Source: Bacteroidales bacterium (GTDB taxonomy: Bacteria; Bacteroidota; Bacteroidia; Bacteroidales; FEN-979). From it: a DNA stretch of 32,467 nt. A program made the translations under genes and the position numbers. How positions within the stretch are numbered: position 1 is the stretch's first letter; every line of letters starts with the position of its first letter. Shown piece by piece: positions 1 through 7,442 of the stretch. Location of the stretch: positions 1-32,467 of the forward strand of contig JADGPR010000032.1 in assembly GCA_017882335.1 (NCBI GenBank). The letters are read 5' to 3'. The notes below the pieces were generated by a model. It worked only from the letters and a program-made list of their open reading frames with translations, was not told the DNA's origin and made no database searches.

Positions 1-582
1 GATCCGCTGAATGGATTTCAGCTGGCTGTAATGGGTAGCAACGATAAGGACTTCCGAGCCAAACATCTCCGCCAGATTCGCTATAAACGGGAATTTCTGC
101 AGAGTTTCCGATGAACTGTCAACCGGAACCAGGATCCTGTCAATGTTTTTTCCTTTCGGAAAATCATGCCTTACCGTGATCACAGGACAAGTGGCATAGG
201 TCACGATCTTGAAAGCATTGCTTCCGATCCAGTATTCTTCAAAACCCGAGATACCATGTGCACCGGTAACGATCATCATGGCGCCGATGGTCCTGGCAAG
301 TCCGTCCAGTTCATGATAGATCTTCCCTTTCCGGAGTTTATATTCCAATTTGATCTCTTTCGAAACCTCTTTATGGTATTGCCGTATCAACTCTTCAAAC
401 CGTTTCTTTGCTTCCTTCCGGTTTTCATTGGAAGTGTCCGAATAGATGCCTTCCGTTGCGGCGATCTTATCCACCCATACCATGACAATATCGGATTTTA
501 GCCTGTTGGCTAATGGAATTGAATACTCCAAAGCATTAATGGAGGTATTCGAAAAATCAACGGCCACTACGATTGGTTGCAT
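1..582 (-). CDS. Universal stress protein (UspA family), 3' end outside window
   Basis: The reading frame is open from the ATG at 582 to the left edge (194 residues), so the C-terminus is missing. Residues 1 to about 125 form a complete Usp domain. It begins MQPIVVAVDFS and contains GAHG (107-110), then nine residues, then GS, which matches the ATP-binding pattern G-2x-G-9x-G(S/T) of nucleotide-binding Usp proteins. A second Usp domain starts near residue 133 (IDRILVPVDSSSE) and is cut by the window edge, so this is a tandem Usp protein of the usual ~270-300 residue type. The family is cytoplasmic and linked to stress and starvation survival; the precise role here is unknown. It is divergent from ruvB, with about 175 bp between the start codons. 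Confidence 0.93.
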   Translation of the reverse strand, partial: MQPIVVAVDFSNTSINALEYSIPLANRLKSDIVMVWVDKIAATEGIYSDTSNENRKEAKKRFEELIRQYHKEVSKEIKLEYKLRKGKIYHELDGLARTIGAMMIVTGAHGISGFEEYWIGSNAFKIVTYATCPVITVRHDFPKGKNIDRILVPVDSSSETLQKFPFIANLAEMFGSEVLIVATHYSQLKSIQRI

Positions 583-676
583 TCTAAAGAAAGTTTGGGT
601 AATAATCCAAGGTAAAGTTACACAAATTTTATTTTCACAATATACTACCGGATGGAATTAATTTAATGTTAAAAGC

Positions 677-693
677 TAATTTTGCTACTTTTG
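677..693 (+). promoter_or_regulatory. Probable Bacteroidota-type promoter (-7 box) for ruvB-queG
   Basis: TACTTTTG at 686-693 fits the Bacteroidota -7 consensus TAnnTTTG, and a second match, TAATTTTG, lies at 677-684. A TTTA at 662-665 lies 20 nt upstream of the 686 box and could be a one-mismatch -33 element. It would start transcription near 700, about 58 nt before the chosen ruvB start. Confidence 0.5.
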
Positions 694-757
694 TGTTACA
701 GCGTGACAGGAATTGCATATGAATTCCAATCCTGTGACCTGCCTTATATCTCGAGAT

Positions 758-1780
758 ATGAACGACAACCTTGACCCGACCGGGAATCAATTCAACAGTG
801 TTGAGAAGGAGATCGAGAAGGTTTTGCGGCCTACGGAGTTTACTGATTTTTCCGGACAGGAAAACATAATTGAGAACCTGAAAATTTTTGTTCAGGCTGC
901 AAAGCAACGGAAAGAGCCGCTCGACCATGTGCTTTTGCACGGGCCTCCGGGATTGGGAAAAACCACCCTCTCCCACATCATTGCCAATGAGCTGAACGTC
1001 AATATCAGGGTCAGTTCGGGGCCGGTACTGGATAAACCCGGCGACCTGGCAGGAATCCTCACAAACCTGGAAGAAAATGATGTTTTGTTCATTGATGAGA
1101 TTCACCGGCTGAGCCCTGTTGTGGAAGAGTACCTTTATTCGGCCATGGAGGATTTCAAAATCGATATCATGATCGAGACCGGGCCGAATGCACGAAGCGT
1201 ACAGATAAAACTGAATCCCTTTACACTAATCGGTGCTACGACCCGTTCGGGCTTACTTACTGCGCCTCTCCGTTCAAGGTTTGGCATAAACTCACGCCTG
1301 AATTATTATACGGCGGCCACCCTTGAACGCATCATCTTACGGTCGTCTGAGATCCTGAAGGTACCCATCGAACCCAATGCAACTGCCGAAATCGCCCGCC
1401 GGAGCCGCGGAACACCCCGTATTGCCAACCTCCTGCTGCGCCGTGTACGCGACTTTGCCCAGATAAAAGGGGACGGGAAGATTGACCTGAAGATCAGCCA
1501 ATATGCCTTGTCGGCACTGAGTGTTGATAAACACGGACTGGATGAAATGGACAACAAGATCCTCCTGACCATCATCGATAAATTCAAAGGAGGACCGGTA
1601 GGGCTCAATACCATCGCCACTGCCGTCTCGGAAGATCCCGGCACCATCGAAGAAGTTTATGAGCCATTTCTCATCCAGGAAGGTTACCTCATGCGGACCC
1701 CGCGGGGCAGGGAAGCCACAGAAGCCGCTTACAAACACCTTGGAAAACTTAAGCCCGGCCCTCAATCGGAATTGTTCTGA
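758..1780 (+). CDS. ruvB: Holliday junction branch migration ATPase RuvB
   Basis: RuvB is the hexameric AAA+ motor that, with RuvA, drives branch migration of Holliday junctions before RuvC cleavage. Counting from the chosen start, Walker A is GPPGLGKT (62-69), Walker B is LFIDEIH (110-116), sensor 1 lies in LIGATTR (158-163) and the arginine finger region is LRSRFG (171-176). The C-terminal winged helix ends in [15 protein letters not shown]. The frame extends upstream to an ATG at 713, but the extra 15 residues do not look like RuvB. The ATG at 758 gives 340 residues, the family's normal size, with the conserved [12 protein letters not shown] near the N-terminus. It is followed after 10 bp by queG, a probable operon. 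Confidence 0.96.
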   Translation: MNDNLDPTGNQFNSVEKEIEKVLRPTEFTDFSGQENIIENLKIFVQAAKQRKEPLDHVLLHGPPGLGKTTLSHIIANELNVNIRVSSGPVLDKPGDLAGILTNLEENDVLFIDEIHRLSPVVEEYLYSAMEDFKIDIMIETGPNARSVQIKLNPFTLIGATTRSGLLTAPLRSRFGINSRLNYYTAATLERIILRSSEILKVPIEPNATAEIARRSRGTPRIANLLLRRVRDFAQIKGDGKIDLKISQYALSALSVDKHGLDEMDNKILLTIIDKFKGGPVGLNTIATAVSEDPGTIEEVYEPFLIQEGYLMRTPRGREATEAAYKHLGKLKPGPQSELF

Positions 1781-1790
1781 TTCATGATCT

Positions 1791-2714
1791 ATGGAAACAT
1801 CCGGTCAGAAAATCAAAACCAAAGCCCTCGAACTGGGTTTTTCATTTTGTGGTTTTGCAAGAGCCGGATCCCTGGAACAGGAAAGGGATTTTTTCGTTTC
1901 TTACCTCCGGGAAAAAAGAAATGCCGGACTACATTACCTGGAACGGGATCCTGAAAAAAGGACGGACCCCCGGCTCGTATTTGAAGGGACTCAAACCGTC
2001 ATCGGCCTTTTGCTTAATTATTTTCCGAAAGAAATCTTACCGGAGAAAGACAATTTCATCATCTCGAAATATGCCTATGGCAAGGATTACCATGAGGTAC
2101 TTAAGGAACGCACCAATGCCTTGATCTTATTCATGAAAGAAGAATACGGGTCAGCAAGATCGAAGGCATTCGTCGACAGAGGACCTGTTCTGGAAAAAGC
2201 CTGGGCGCGGCAATGCGGCCTCGGGTGGACCGGTAAAAACACCCTGCTCATCAATCCGAAGAAGGGATCTTTTCATTTTATCGCCATCATCCTTACTGAC
2301 CTGCTGTTCGAACCGGATACTGCCGAAACCGGTCATTGCGGAAATTGCACCTTGTGCGTCGACACCTGCCCGACAGGTGCGCTGGAACATCCTTACGTGC
2401 TCAATCCATCGAAATGCCTGTCATATCTTACCATTGAAGAAAAAGCCGGTATTCCTGAAGAACTAATGGATAAATTTCATGACCGTATCTATGGATGTGA
2501 TATCTGCCAGGATGTTTGCCCCTACAACCGGTTTGCCGTACCACATGCTGTAAATGATTTCCTCCCAAGTCCGGTATTGAAGTCGTACCGCAAACAAGAC
2601 TGGCTTCAATTAACAGAAAAGCAATTTGATTCCCTTTTCAAAGATTCGGCAATCCACCGGATCGGGTATGAGAAGCTGATAAAGAACATCCGGATCGCTG
2701 CGGGTTCTTTATAA
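1791..2714 (+). CDS. queG: Epoxyqueuosine reductase QueG
   Basis: QueG is a cobalamin- and [4Fe-4S]-dependent enzyme that reduces epoxyqueuosine to queuosine in tRNA (Asp, Asn, His, Tyr), the last step of queuosine synthesis. Length is 307 residues, typical of the short form. The VDRGPVLEKAWARQCGLGWTGKN region (128-150) matches the conserved active-site segment, with Asp129 as the likely proton donor. Two ferredoxin-type clusters are visible: C183, C186, C189, C193, and C209, C236, C239, C243 (GCDICQDVCPYN). The start lies 10 bp after ruvB. The protein needs B12, as does the ribonucleotide reductase in this window, which fits an organism that makes or imports cobalamin. Confidence 0.95.
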   Translation: METSGQKIKTKALELGFSFCGFARAGSLEQERDFFVSYLREKRNAGLHYLERDPEKRTDPRLVFEGTQTVIGLLLNYFPKEILPEKDNFIISKYAYGKDYHEVLKERTNALILFMKEEYGSARSKAFVDRGPVLEKAWARQCGLGWTGKNTLLINPKKGSFHFIAIILTDLLFEPDTAETGHCGNCTLCVDTCPTGALEHPYVLNPSKCLSYLTIEEKAGIPEELMDKFHDRIYGCDICQDVCPYNRFAVPHAVNDFLPSPVLKSYRKQDWLQLTEKQFDSLFKDSAIHRIGYEKLIKNIRIAAGSL

Positions 2715-2739
2715 GGGTGATCACGATGTAAGGTGTATT

Positions 2740-2763
2740 ATGGGAAAGACAACTTTTTCCCAT
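2740..2763 (+). promoter_or_regulatory. Inverted repeat overlapping the start codon of the 2762 gene
   Basis: ATGGGAAA (2740-2747) and TTTCCCAT (2756-2763) form a perfect 8-bp inverted repeat with an 8-nt loop. The right arm includes the first two bases of the start codon at 2762, so the hairpin in mRNA would partly hide the initiation site. A regulatory role is inference only. Confidence 0.35.
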
Positions 2764-3520
2764 GAAACAGATCTTACTCGTATTCTCCTTCTTCTTTATT
2801 TTCAGTACTTCTTTCTCACAAGACTATATCTATTTTTTAAATGGGAAAAAAACCGCTTCTACTGTTCTGGAAGTCTCCAAAGAAAAGATCAGGTATCATG
2901 CACCTGATGATCCTGAGGGACTTGTCAGGGAAGTCGCTTCCCGTGAGGTTTATATGATAACTTACCGGAATGGGAAGGAAGAGATCTTCGGGTCGAAAAA
3001 AACGGTGAGACCTGAACAATATTTTTCAAACGGGAAGAATGAATATTATTCGCTTTCCATGGGCATCGGGCAAAGTCACGGGTTTTTAGGTGTCAGGTTT
3101 CAGCATCGCTGGGGTGGACTTCAAGGCTGGGGATATCATGCCGGGATCGGCATCTCTCCGTTTGGAACTTCAGAACATCCGGTGACCCTGAATTTCTCAG
3201 CCGGGGGCAAGTTTTTCTTTTATAAAGGATGGTTTCTGGGGGTCCAGTTCGGGACGTTCGCTATTCAGAAGATGAAAGAGTACACACCCGTCGATACCAG
3301 TAAGATCCATAATTACCATAATAATTATCATGATGATATCCGTACCGCCTGCGGTCCATCAATCATGGTCGGTGGTGATTGGCTATTCTCCAGGTATTTC
3401 GGTATCACGGGAGATCTTGGCGTTTCATTTAATGTTTCACGCCCCGGATTTGAAGCTACCATGGTAGCAGTGGATCTCGGCTTTATTTACCGGTTTCCGG
3501 GAAAGAAAAAACAAAACTAG
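2762..3520 (+). CDS. Secreted or outer-membrane hypothetical protein
   Basis: This is a 252-residue protein with a clear Sec signal peptide (about residues 1-19, cleavage near FSTSFSQ). Residues 20-75 resemble small Bacteroidota domains with the pattern YxxxNGKKxxxxVxEVxxxxIxY, followed by YRNGKEEIF. Residues 95-252 are rich in alternating aromatic and glycine residues (GWGYHAGIGISPFG, WFLGVQFGTF, FGITGDLGVSF) and end GFIYRFPGKKKQN, which suggests an eight-strand outer-membrane beta-barrel. I do not recognise a named family. It starts 47 bp after queG and may be cotranscribed with it or use its own promoter. A perfect inverted repeat covers its start codon. Confidence 0.8.
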   Translation: MKQILLVFSFFFIFSTSFSQDYIYFLNGKKTASTVLEVSKEKIRYHAPDDPEGLVREVASREVYMITYRNGKEEIFGSKKTVRPEQYFSNGKNEYYSLSMGIGQSHGFLGVRFQHRWGGLQGWGYHAGIGISPFGTSEHPVTLNFSAGGKFFFYKGWFLGVQFGTFAIQKMKEYTPVDTSKIHNYHNNYHDDIRTACGPSIMVGGDWLFSRYFGITGDLGVSFNVSRPGFEATMVAVDLGFIYRFPGKKKQN

Positions 3521-3522
3521 TG

Positions 3523-3645
3523 ATGATGAAAAGAGCAATAATAGGGTTACTGATCTTAAACTTTTCTTATGTTTTATTTGGACAGGAAATTGAAGTAAAA
3601 GGAATTTATGCTGCCAGCAGTTTACATGAATTAAAAATTCATTAA
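3523..3645 (+). pseudogene. Truncated secreted-protein ORF (signal peptide plus about 20 residues)
   Basis: A 40-residue reading frame starts two bases after the preceding stop: a hydrophobic MMKRAIIGLLILNFSYVLFG, a Gln that looks like a Bacteroidota signal cleavage site, then about 19 residues ending HELKIH. A genuine-looking export signal with almost nothing after it suggests the 5' remnant of a longer gene. The break lies next to the hairpin-rich block at 3711-4042. I found no continuation in another frame that resembles a protein. It could instead be a real small secreted peptide. Confidence 0.4.
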
Positions 3646-4098
3646 ATAAAATTAGAGAAGCTTCAGGACGGGAGACTTTGTCACAACTCAACTGCCTTTT
3701 TCCAGAGTTGTTCATTTCTTTTGCTCGTCCAAAAGAAATGAACCAAAGAAAAAGACGGCTTCGGATTTTCAGCGACCCACTATCGGCTTGATTCCTAAGC
3801 CAGACAAGCCGTTCGTACCGATATTTTACTTCATATTAACATTCTATTTCTTTATTCCGGTACTCACTTCTCCGTCTGGCTTTTAACGGAATCTTCGCCG
3901 AGTGGGTACCCCGCTGAAAACCCAAAGGCAAAAAGAAGAAAAAATAAACCAGTCGCCGCATAAGCAGCCTTGGCTGGGGTAATCGAACGAAGTGAGATTA
4001 GCCCAGACGCAGCTGCGTTGCGGTGACGAGGCCGCCCGGCCTGAGGGTAAAAGATAACAAGAACCGGGAATATTTCTTATAGACAAAATAAATCGCAT
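3646..4098. other. Gene-free block of nested inverted repeats (probable dispersed repeat)
   Basis: No credible gene lies in these 453 bases. The stretch is full of palindromes. There is a 13-bp perfect stem at 3711-3723 with 3730-3742 (6-nt loop). Long imperfect arms lie at 3757-3805 and 3874-3926, including TTTTCAGCG/CGCTGAAAA and AAGCCAGAC/GTCTGGCTT. An 11-bp stem with one mismatch is at 3974-3984 and 3996-4006, a 12-bp palindrome ACGCAGCTGCGT at 4007-4018, and AGGCCG/CGGCCT at 4029-4042. It separates two convergent genes. It could be a MITE-like element, a structured RNA or a bidirectional terminator region. Open reading frames here look incidental. Confidence 0.7.
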
Positions 4099-4662
4099 TT
4101 ATTTCCCCCATTTGAATGAAGGAAACTCAAAACCTGCCAGGGTCAAAACCCTGTCAACAACGGTCATGACCGCTTCTTCCATGTTCTGCGGCTTGCTGTA
4201 AAAGGAAGGTGATGCAGGACAAATGACTGCTCCTGCTTCCGTAAGAAGTTTCATGTTGTTGAGATGGATCAGGCTATAAGGCATCTCGCGGGGAACGAGG
4301 ATAAGTTTTTTTCTTTCTTTCAGGATGACATCGGCTGCACGGGTCAAAAGGTCGGAGGAAATCCCTGATGCGATCCTTCCCAGTGTTCCCATAGTGCATG
4401 GGCAGACAATCATAACATCATATCCTGCCGATCCGGAAGCAAGGGGGGAGAAGAAATCATCAGGACGATATACCGGAAAAGGAACTTCTTTTTCATCAAA
4501 CTTACCGAGTTCATATGCCCAGACTGCCCTTGCATTATCGGAGAAGACCACTCCGCAATCTTCTACCTGGTCTTCCAGTTTTTTAACCTTATCCAGGAGC
4601 AGCTTGCCATAAAGGGAACCGCTGGCACCCGTAATCCCGATAATTATTTTTTGTTTCTTCAT
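4099..4662 (-). CDS. ubiX: Flavin prenyltransferase UbiX
   Basis: UbiX attaches dimethylallyl to FMN to make prenylated FMN, the cofactor of UbiD-type decarboxylases. The 187-residue length is normal. The FMN-binding N-terminus IIIGITGASGS (6-16), the PCTMGTLGRIASGISSDL region (88-105), LVPREMPYSLIHLNNM (122-137) and the C-terminal FYSKPQ segment (154-159) are all family hallmarks. No ubiD is visible in the window. A polyprenyl diphosphate synthase lies two genes upstream on the same strand, which suggests quinone biosynthesis. A 9-bp inverted repeat ends on the first two bases of its start codon. Confidence 0.93.
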   Translation of the reverse strand: MKKQKIIIGITGASGSLYGKLLLDKVKKLEDQVEDCGVVFSDNARAVWAYELGKFDEKEVPFPVYRPDDFFSPLASGSAGYDVMIVCPCTMGTLGRIASGISSDLLTRAADVILKERKKLILVPREMPYSLIHLNNMKLLTEAGAVICPASPSFYSKPQNMEEAVMTVVDRVLTLAGFEFPSFKWGK

Positions 4663-4692
4663 CTGTAACTGTTGTGGGCACGCGTTACAGAT
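4661..4692 (-). promoter_or_regulatory. Inverted repeat over the ubiX start codon
   Basis: ATCTGTAAC (4661-4669) and GTTACAGAT (4684-4692) are perfect 9-bp arms around a 14-nt spacer. In the minus-strand mRNA the 3' arm includes the AU of the ubiX AUG, so the hairpin would cover the ribosome landing site. This could be translational control or chance. Confidence 0.4.
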
Positions 4693-4771
4693 TTATCCGC
4701 CTTTGGCAGACGCGCGCCAGCTAATAATTCTGAATTTCTGCACTCTGCATTCTAAATTCCTGCATTTTTGA

Positions 4772-5419
4772 TCAAAACTCCTTAGCTTTAAAATCCCATA
4801 AAAGTGAGAGGGACAATACATTGTTGTATTGCCCTGTTTCAAATACAATACGGCGGTATCCGCCGTAGTTATTTTTGCTGCGGATAGAGTTCAGTGAATA
4901 GTTTGACCGTAAATTCAGGCGCAGGTTCTTCGTAAGGTATGCTCCGAAACCAAAGATTCCTGAAAATGTAACGGGCCGCAAGGGTACCGTCTCCGGCGGG
5001 ACTGCTTCATTTTTCAGCTCAAGCGAGCCGATAGAAACGTCAGCAACAGGACCGGCTTCAAAGTAAAACCGCTTCTTAAAAGTGTACTGGTATAATACCG
5101 GAATCTCGATATAGTGAAGCCTCAGCAGGTATGTATCTCCTCCACTGACCGAAGTATCATTTCTCCGGCTGCCTTTCTGGATATATTCCAGTTCCATCTG
5201 GAAGGAAGAATGGGGCGATATCTGCAGGGTGACATATCCCCCGCCAAGATAGCCCCATTTATGATAACCATCATAGGTATCCCCGTCAACCTGGCTCGTA
5301 ACGCCACCCAGCATCAATCCCGCATTGAAGCGCTGAGCCTGGAGCGAAGACGAAGCCATCACCAGCAAAAGAAGGAAGAACGCTGTTCCGGGGAAAATCA
5401 ATTTCATACTGCGATCCAT
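4772..5419 (-). CDS. Outer-membrane beta-barrel protein (PorT-like family)
   Basis: This is a 215-residue protein with a signal peptide ending near SSLQAQ and a body of alternating aromatic strands and turns: FNAGLMLGGVTSQVDGDTYDGYHKWGYLGGGYV, HYIEIPVLYQYTFKKRFYFEAGPVADVSIG, and a terminal YNNVLSLSLLWDF. This pattern is that of the small outer-membrane barrels widespread in Bacteroidota (outer membrane protein beta-barrel / PorT-like domain). The function is unknown. An alternative start is the internal Met at 5407, only four residues in, and it gives the cleaner signal peptide. It lies 32 bp after the polyprenyl synthase stop and 109 bp before ubiX, so the three may share a transcript. Confidence 0.85.
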   Translation of the reverse strand: MDRSMKLIFPGTAFFLLLLVMASSSLQAQRFNAGLMLGGVTSQVDGDTYDGYHKWGYLGGGYVTLQISPHSSFQMELEYIQKGSRRNDTSVSGGDTYLLRLHYIEIPVLYQYTFKKRFYFEAGPVADVSIGSLELKNEAVPPETVPLRPVTFSGIFGFGAYLTKNLRLNLRSNYSLNSIRSKNNYGGYRRIVFETGQYNNVLSLSLLWDFKAKEF

Positions 5420-5451
5420 TTTGATGGAATAAACTTAAACTTTGATTTTGT

Positions 5452-6426
5452 TTATTTATTACGTTCAGTTGTAAAGATGACAAGTTGTTCGAGTGAATTC
5501 CGGTAGATACTTTCCGGGAAGGTGCGCAATAGGTCGATGGCCTTCTGCCGGTTTTCCAACATTTTTTCGCGTGCGTACCCGATGCCACCGCTTGCCCTGA
5601 CTTTTTCAATCAGTTCAGCAACCTTGGCCGGTTCTGTATTATGGTTCTTGACCGTATTGACAATCCACCTTTTTTCCATAAAGCCTGAATGGTTGAGGAG
5701 GTAGATCAGCGGAAGCGTCATCTTCTGGTCTTTGATGTCGATGACAGCAGGTTTGCCGGTGGCATTTCCAGCTTCATAATCAAAAAGATCATCTTTGATC
5801 TGGAAAGCAATCCCGGTATATTCCCCGAAAAGACGCATCTTTTCAATGGTTTCCGGGTCGGAACCGGAGGAAGCGCTTCCGCAGGCACAGCAGGAAGCAA
5901 TCAGGGAAGCGGTTTTTTTGCGGATGATCTCAAAATAGACAGCTTCTTCGATGTCGAGACGACGTGCCTTTTCGATCTGCAAGAGTTCTCCTTCGCTCAT
6001 TTCCCTGACGGCATTGGAGACGATCCGGAGGAGATTATAATCATCATTTTCCAGAGAGAACAACAATCCTTTTGAAAGGAGATAATCTCCAACCAATACG
6101 GAAATCTTATTTTTCCATAATGCATTGATGGAGAAAAATCCCCGGCGGAGGTTTGAGTCATCCACTATATCGTCATGCACCAGGGTAGCAGTGTGAAGCA
6201 ATTCAATGAGAGAAGCTGCACGGTGAGTAGATTCTTTAATGCCTCCGGTCACGCTGGCAGCTAGGAACACGAATAGCGGACGCATCTGTTTCCCTTTTCG
6301 TTTTATGATGTAGTGGGTGATCTTGTCCAGCAGCGGAACGCTGCTCTTCATGGAAGCTCTGAACTTTTCTTCAAAGCTCCCAATGTGTTCTGCGACGGGT
6401 GCCTGTATTTCCTTGAGCGTAAGCAT
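5452..6426 (-). CDS. Trans-polyprenyl diphosphate synthase
   Basis: This enzyme condenses isopentenyl diphosphate onto an allylic primer to make the long prenyl chain of quinones (IspB-like). At 324 residues it has GKQMRP (45-50), the first aspartate-rich motif DDIVDD (85-90), the following RRG (94-96), GDYLLSKG (113-120) and the second motif KDDLFDY (211-217). The residues just before DDIVDD are small and polar-aliphatic (LHTATLVH), which fits a long-chain rather than a short-chain product, but chain length cannot be fixed by eye. Menaquinone side-chain synthesis is the likely role. It is divergent from the radical SAM gene. Confidence 0.92.
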   Translation of the reverse strand: MLTLKEIQAPVAEHIGSFEEKFRASMKSSVPLLDKITHYIIKRKGKQMRPLFVFLAASVTGGIKESTHRAASLIELLHTATLVHDDIVDDSNLRRGFFSINALWKNKISVLVGDYLLSKGLLFSLENDDYNLLRIVSNAVREMSEGELLQIEKARRLDIEEAVYFEIIRKKTASLIASCCACGSASSGSDPETIEKMRLFGEYTGIAFQIKDDLFDYEAGNATGKPAVIDIKDQKMTLPLIYLLNHSGFMEKRWIVNTVKNHNTEPAKVAELIEKVRASGGIGYAREKMLENRQKAIDLLRTFPESIYRNSLEQLVIFTTERNK

Positions 6427-6523
6427 CGGATATTTTAGATTCGGTAAAAATAATCAAAATTGGTTCAGCAGCGGTAAGTTAATCCATGGAAAATTCCCAC
6501 ATTTGTAATCTTATTCAACCTCA

Positions 6524-7303
6524 ATGTCCGGATTTCTTTTTCATGATGTCATTTTCGGTCCGGTTCGCAGCCGGCGTCTCGGCCTTTCCTTGGGAATTAA
6601 CCTTCTCCCCTTACATTCAAAATATTGTTCATTCAATTGCATCTATTGTGAATGCGGGTGGACACCTGAAAACATGAATATTGTCCCCGAGCTTCCTTCG
6701 CGTGAACTGGTCAGCCAGTACCTTGAATACAGGCTGAAGGAACTCATTGAGGAAGATCATATCCCCGATGCGCTGACCTATGCCGGGAACGGAGAACCCA
6801 CCATGCACCCTGATTTTGCAGGGATCGTGGATGACACTCTTACATTGCGTGACAAATATATGCCGGGGGTCAAAGTTGCCATCCTTTCCAATGCATCAAT
6901 GATTCATGAGCCTGCCGTTTTTAATGCATTAGAAAAGCTCGATAACAATATACAGAAACTGGATGTGGGTTTTGAACGGCTTTTTCTCCGGTTCAACAAC
7001 CCTGTACTTCCTGTAAAATTCAACGACCTCATACTGGACTTGCAAAAATTCAACGGAAAGGTGATCATCCAGAGCATGTTTCTGCGTGGATCCTATAACG
7101 GAAAAGTGATTGATAATTCCACCGATACGGAAGTGAGAGAATGGCTTCAGCACCTCGCTGTCATCCGCCCTTCCATGGTAATGATCTACCCGATTTCGCG
7201 TGCCACCCCGGTACACAACCTTGAAAAAATTGGTATCTTTGAACTTGAAAAAATCGCTGAAAGAGTTCGTAAACTGGGGATTGAAGCAAAGGTTTACAGT
7301 TAA
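6524..7303 (+). CDS. Radical SAM protein of unknown function
   Basis: This is a 259-residue radical SAM enzyme. The N-terminal signature FGPVRSRRLGLSLGINLLP (11-29) is followed by C35, C39 and C42 (KYCSFNCIYCECG), the CxxxCxxC motif for the [4Fe-4S]-SAM cluster. TYAGNGEPT supplies the GGE-like SAM-binding motif. The FGPVxSRRLGxSLGINLLP opening defines a subfamily common in anaerobic bacteria; I do not know a proven substrate. There is no SPASM or B12 domain, and no additional cysteine-rich cluster at the C-terminus. The start was chosen because it places FGPV near the N-terminus as in relatives. Neighbours give no pathway clue. Confidence 0.88.
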   Translation: MSGFLFHDVIFGPVRSRRLGLSLGINLLPLHSKYCSFNCIYCECGWTPENMNIVPELPSRELVSQYLEYRLKELIEEDHIPDALTYAGNGEPTMHPDFAGIVDDTLTLRDKYMPGVKVAILSNASMIHEPAVFNALEKLDNNIQKLDVGFERLFLRFNNPVLPVKFNDLILDLQKFNGKVIIQSMFLRGSYNGKVIDNSTDTEVREWLQHLAVIRPSMVMIYPISRATPVHNLEKIGIFELEKIAERVRKLGIEAKVYS

Positions 7304-7430
7304 TGAATGCAGGAATGCAAAATGCAGGAATGCAGAATGCAGGAATGAATAGTGAACATTTAAAACTTAACACTTAATACTCATACCCCAAATCCCAATA
7401 CCCACACTTCCAGCATCCAGCATCCAGCAT
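7304..7430. repeat. Intergenic mini-repeats (AATGCAGG and CCAGCAT families)
   Basis: Just after the radical SAM stop, AATGCAGG-type octamers repeat several times (7305-7345, with AATGCAGG, AATGCAAA and AATGCAGA variants). Further on, CCAGCAT repeats three times in tandem at 7410-7430. Related words appear inverted at 4733-4766 and as an inverted pair around the tatD stop at 17136-17248. They look like low-complexity intergenic sequence and encode nothing visible. Confidence 0.75.
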
Positions 7431-7442
7431 CAAGTACCCAGT

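Noticed and set aside
713-757. Longer RuvB start
   Set aside because: The extra 15 residues do not resemble RuvB N-termini, and the downstream ATG gives the family length.
3711-3742. The 13-bp stem as an intrinsic terminator
   Set aside because: The stem is AT-rich and not followed by a T tract on either strand, so it does not fit a Rho-independent terminator; I kept it as part of a foldback element.
3883-4098. Short minus-strand frame directly after ubiX
   Set aside because: It runs through the palindromic block, and its product (SGRAASSPQRSCVWANLTS) looks like translated repeat.
7305-7430. CRISPR-like array
   Set aside because: Repeats are 7-8 bp, tandem and without unique spacers, and no cas gene is present.
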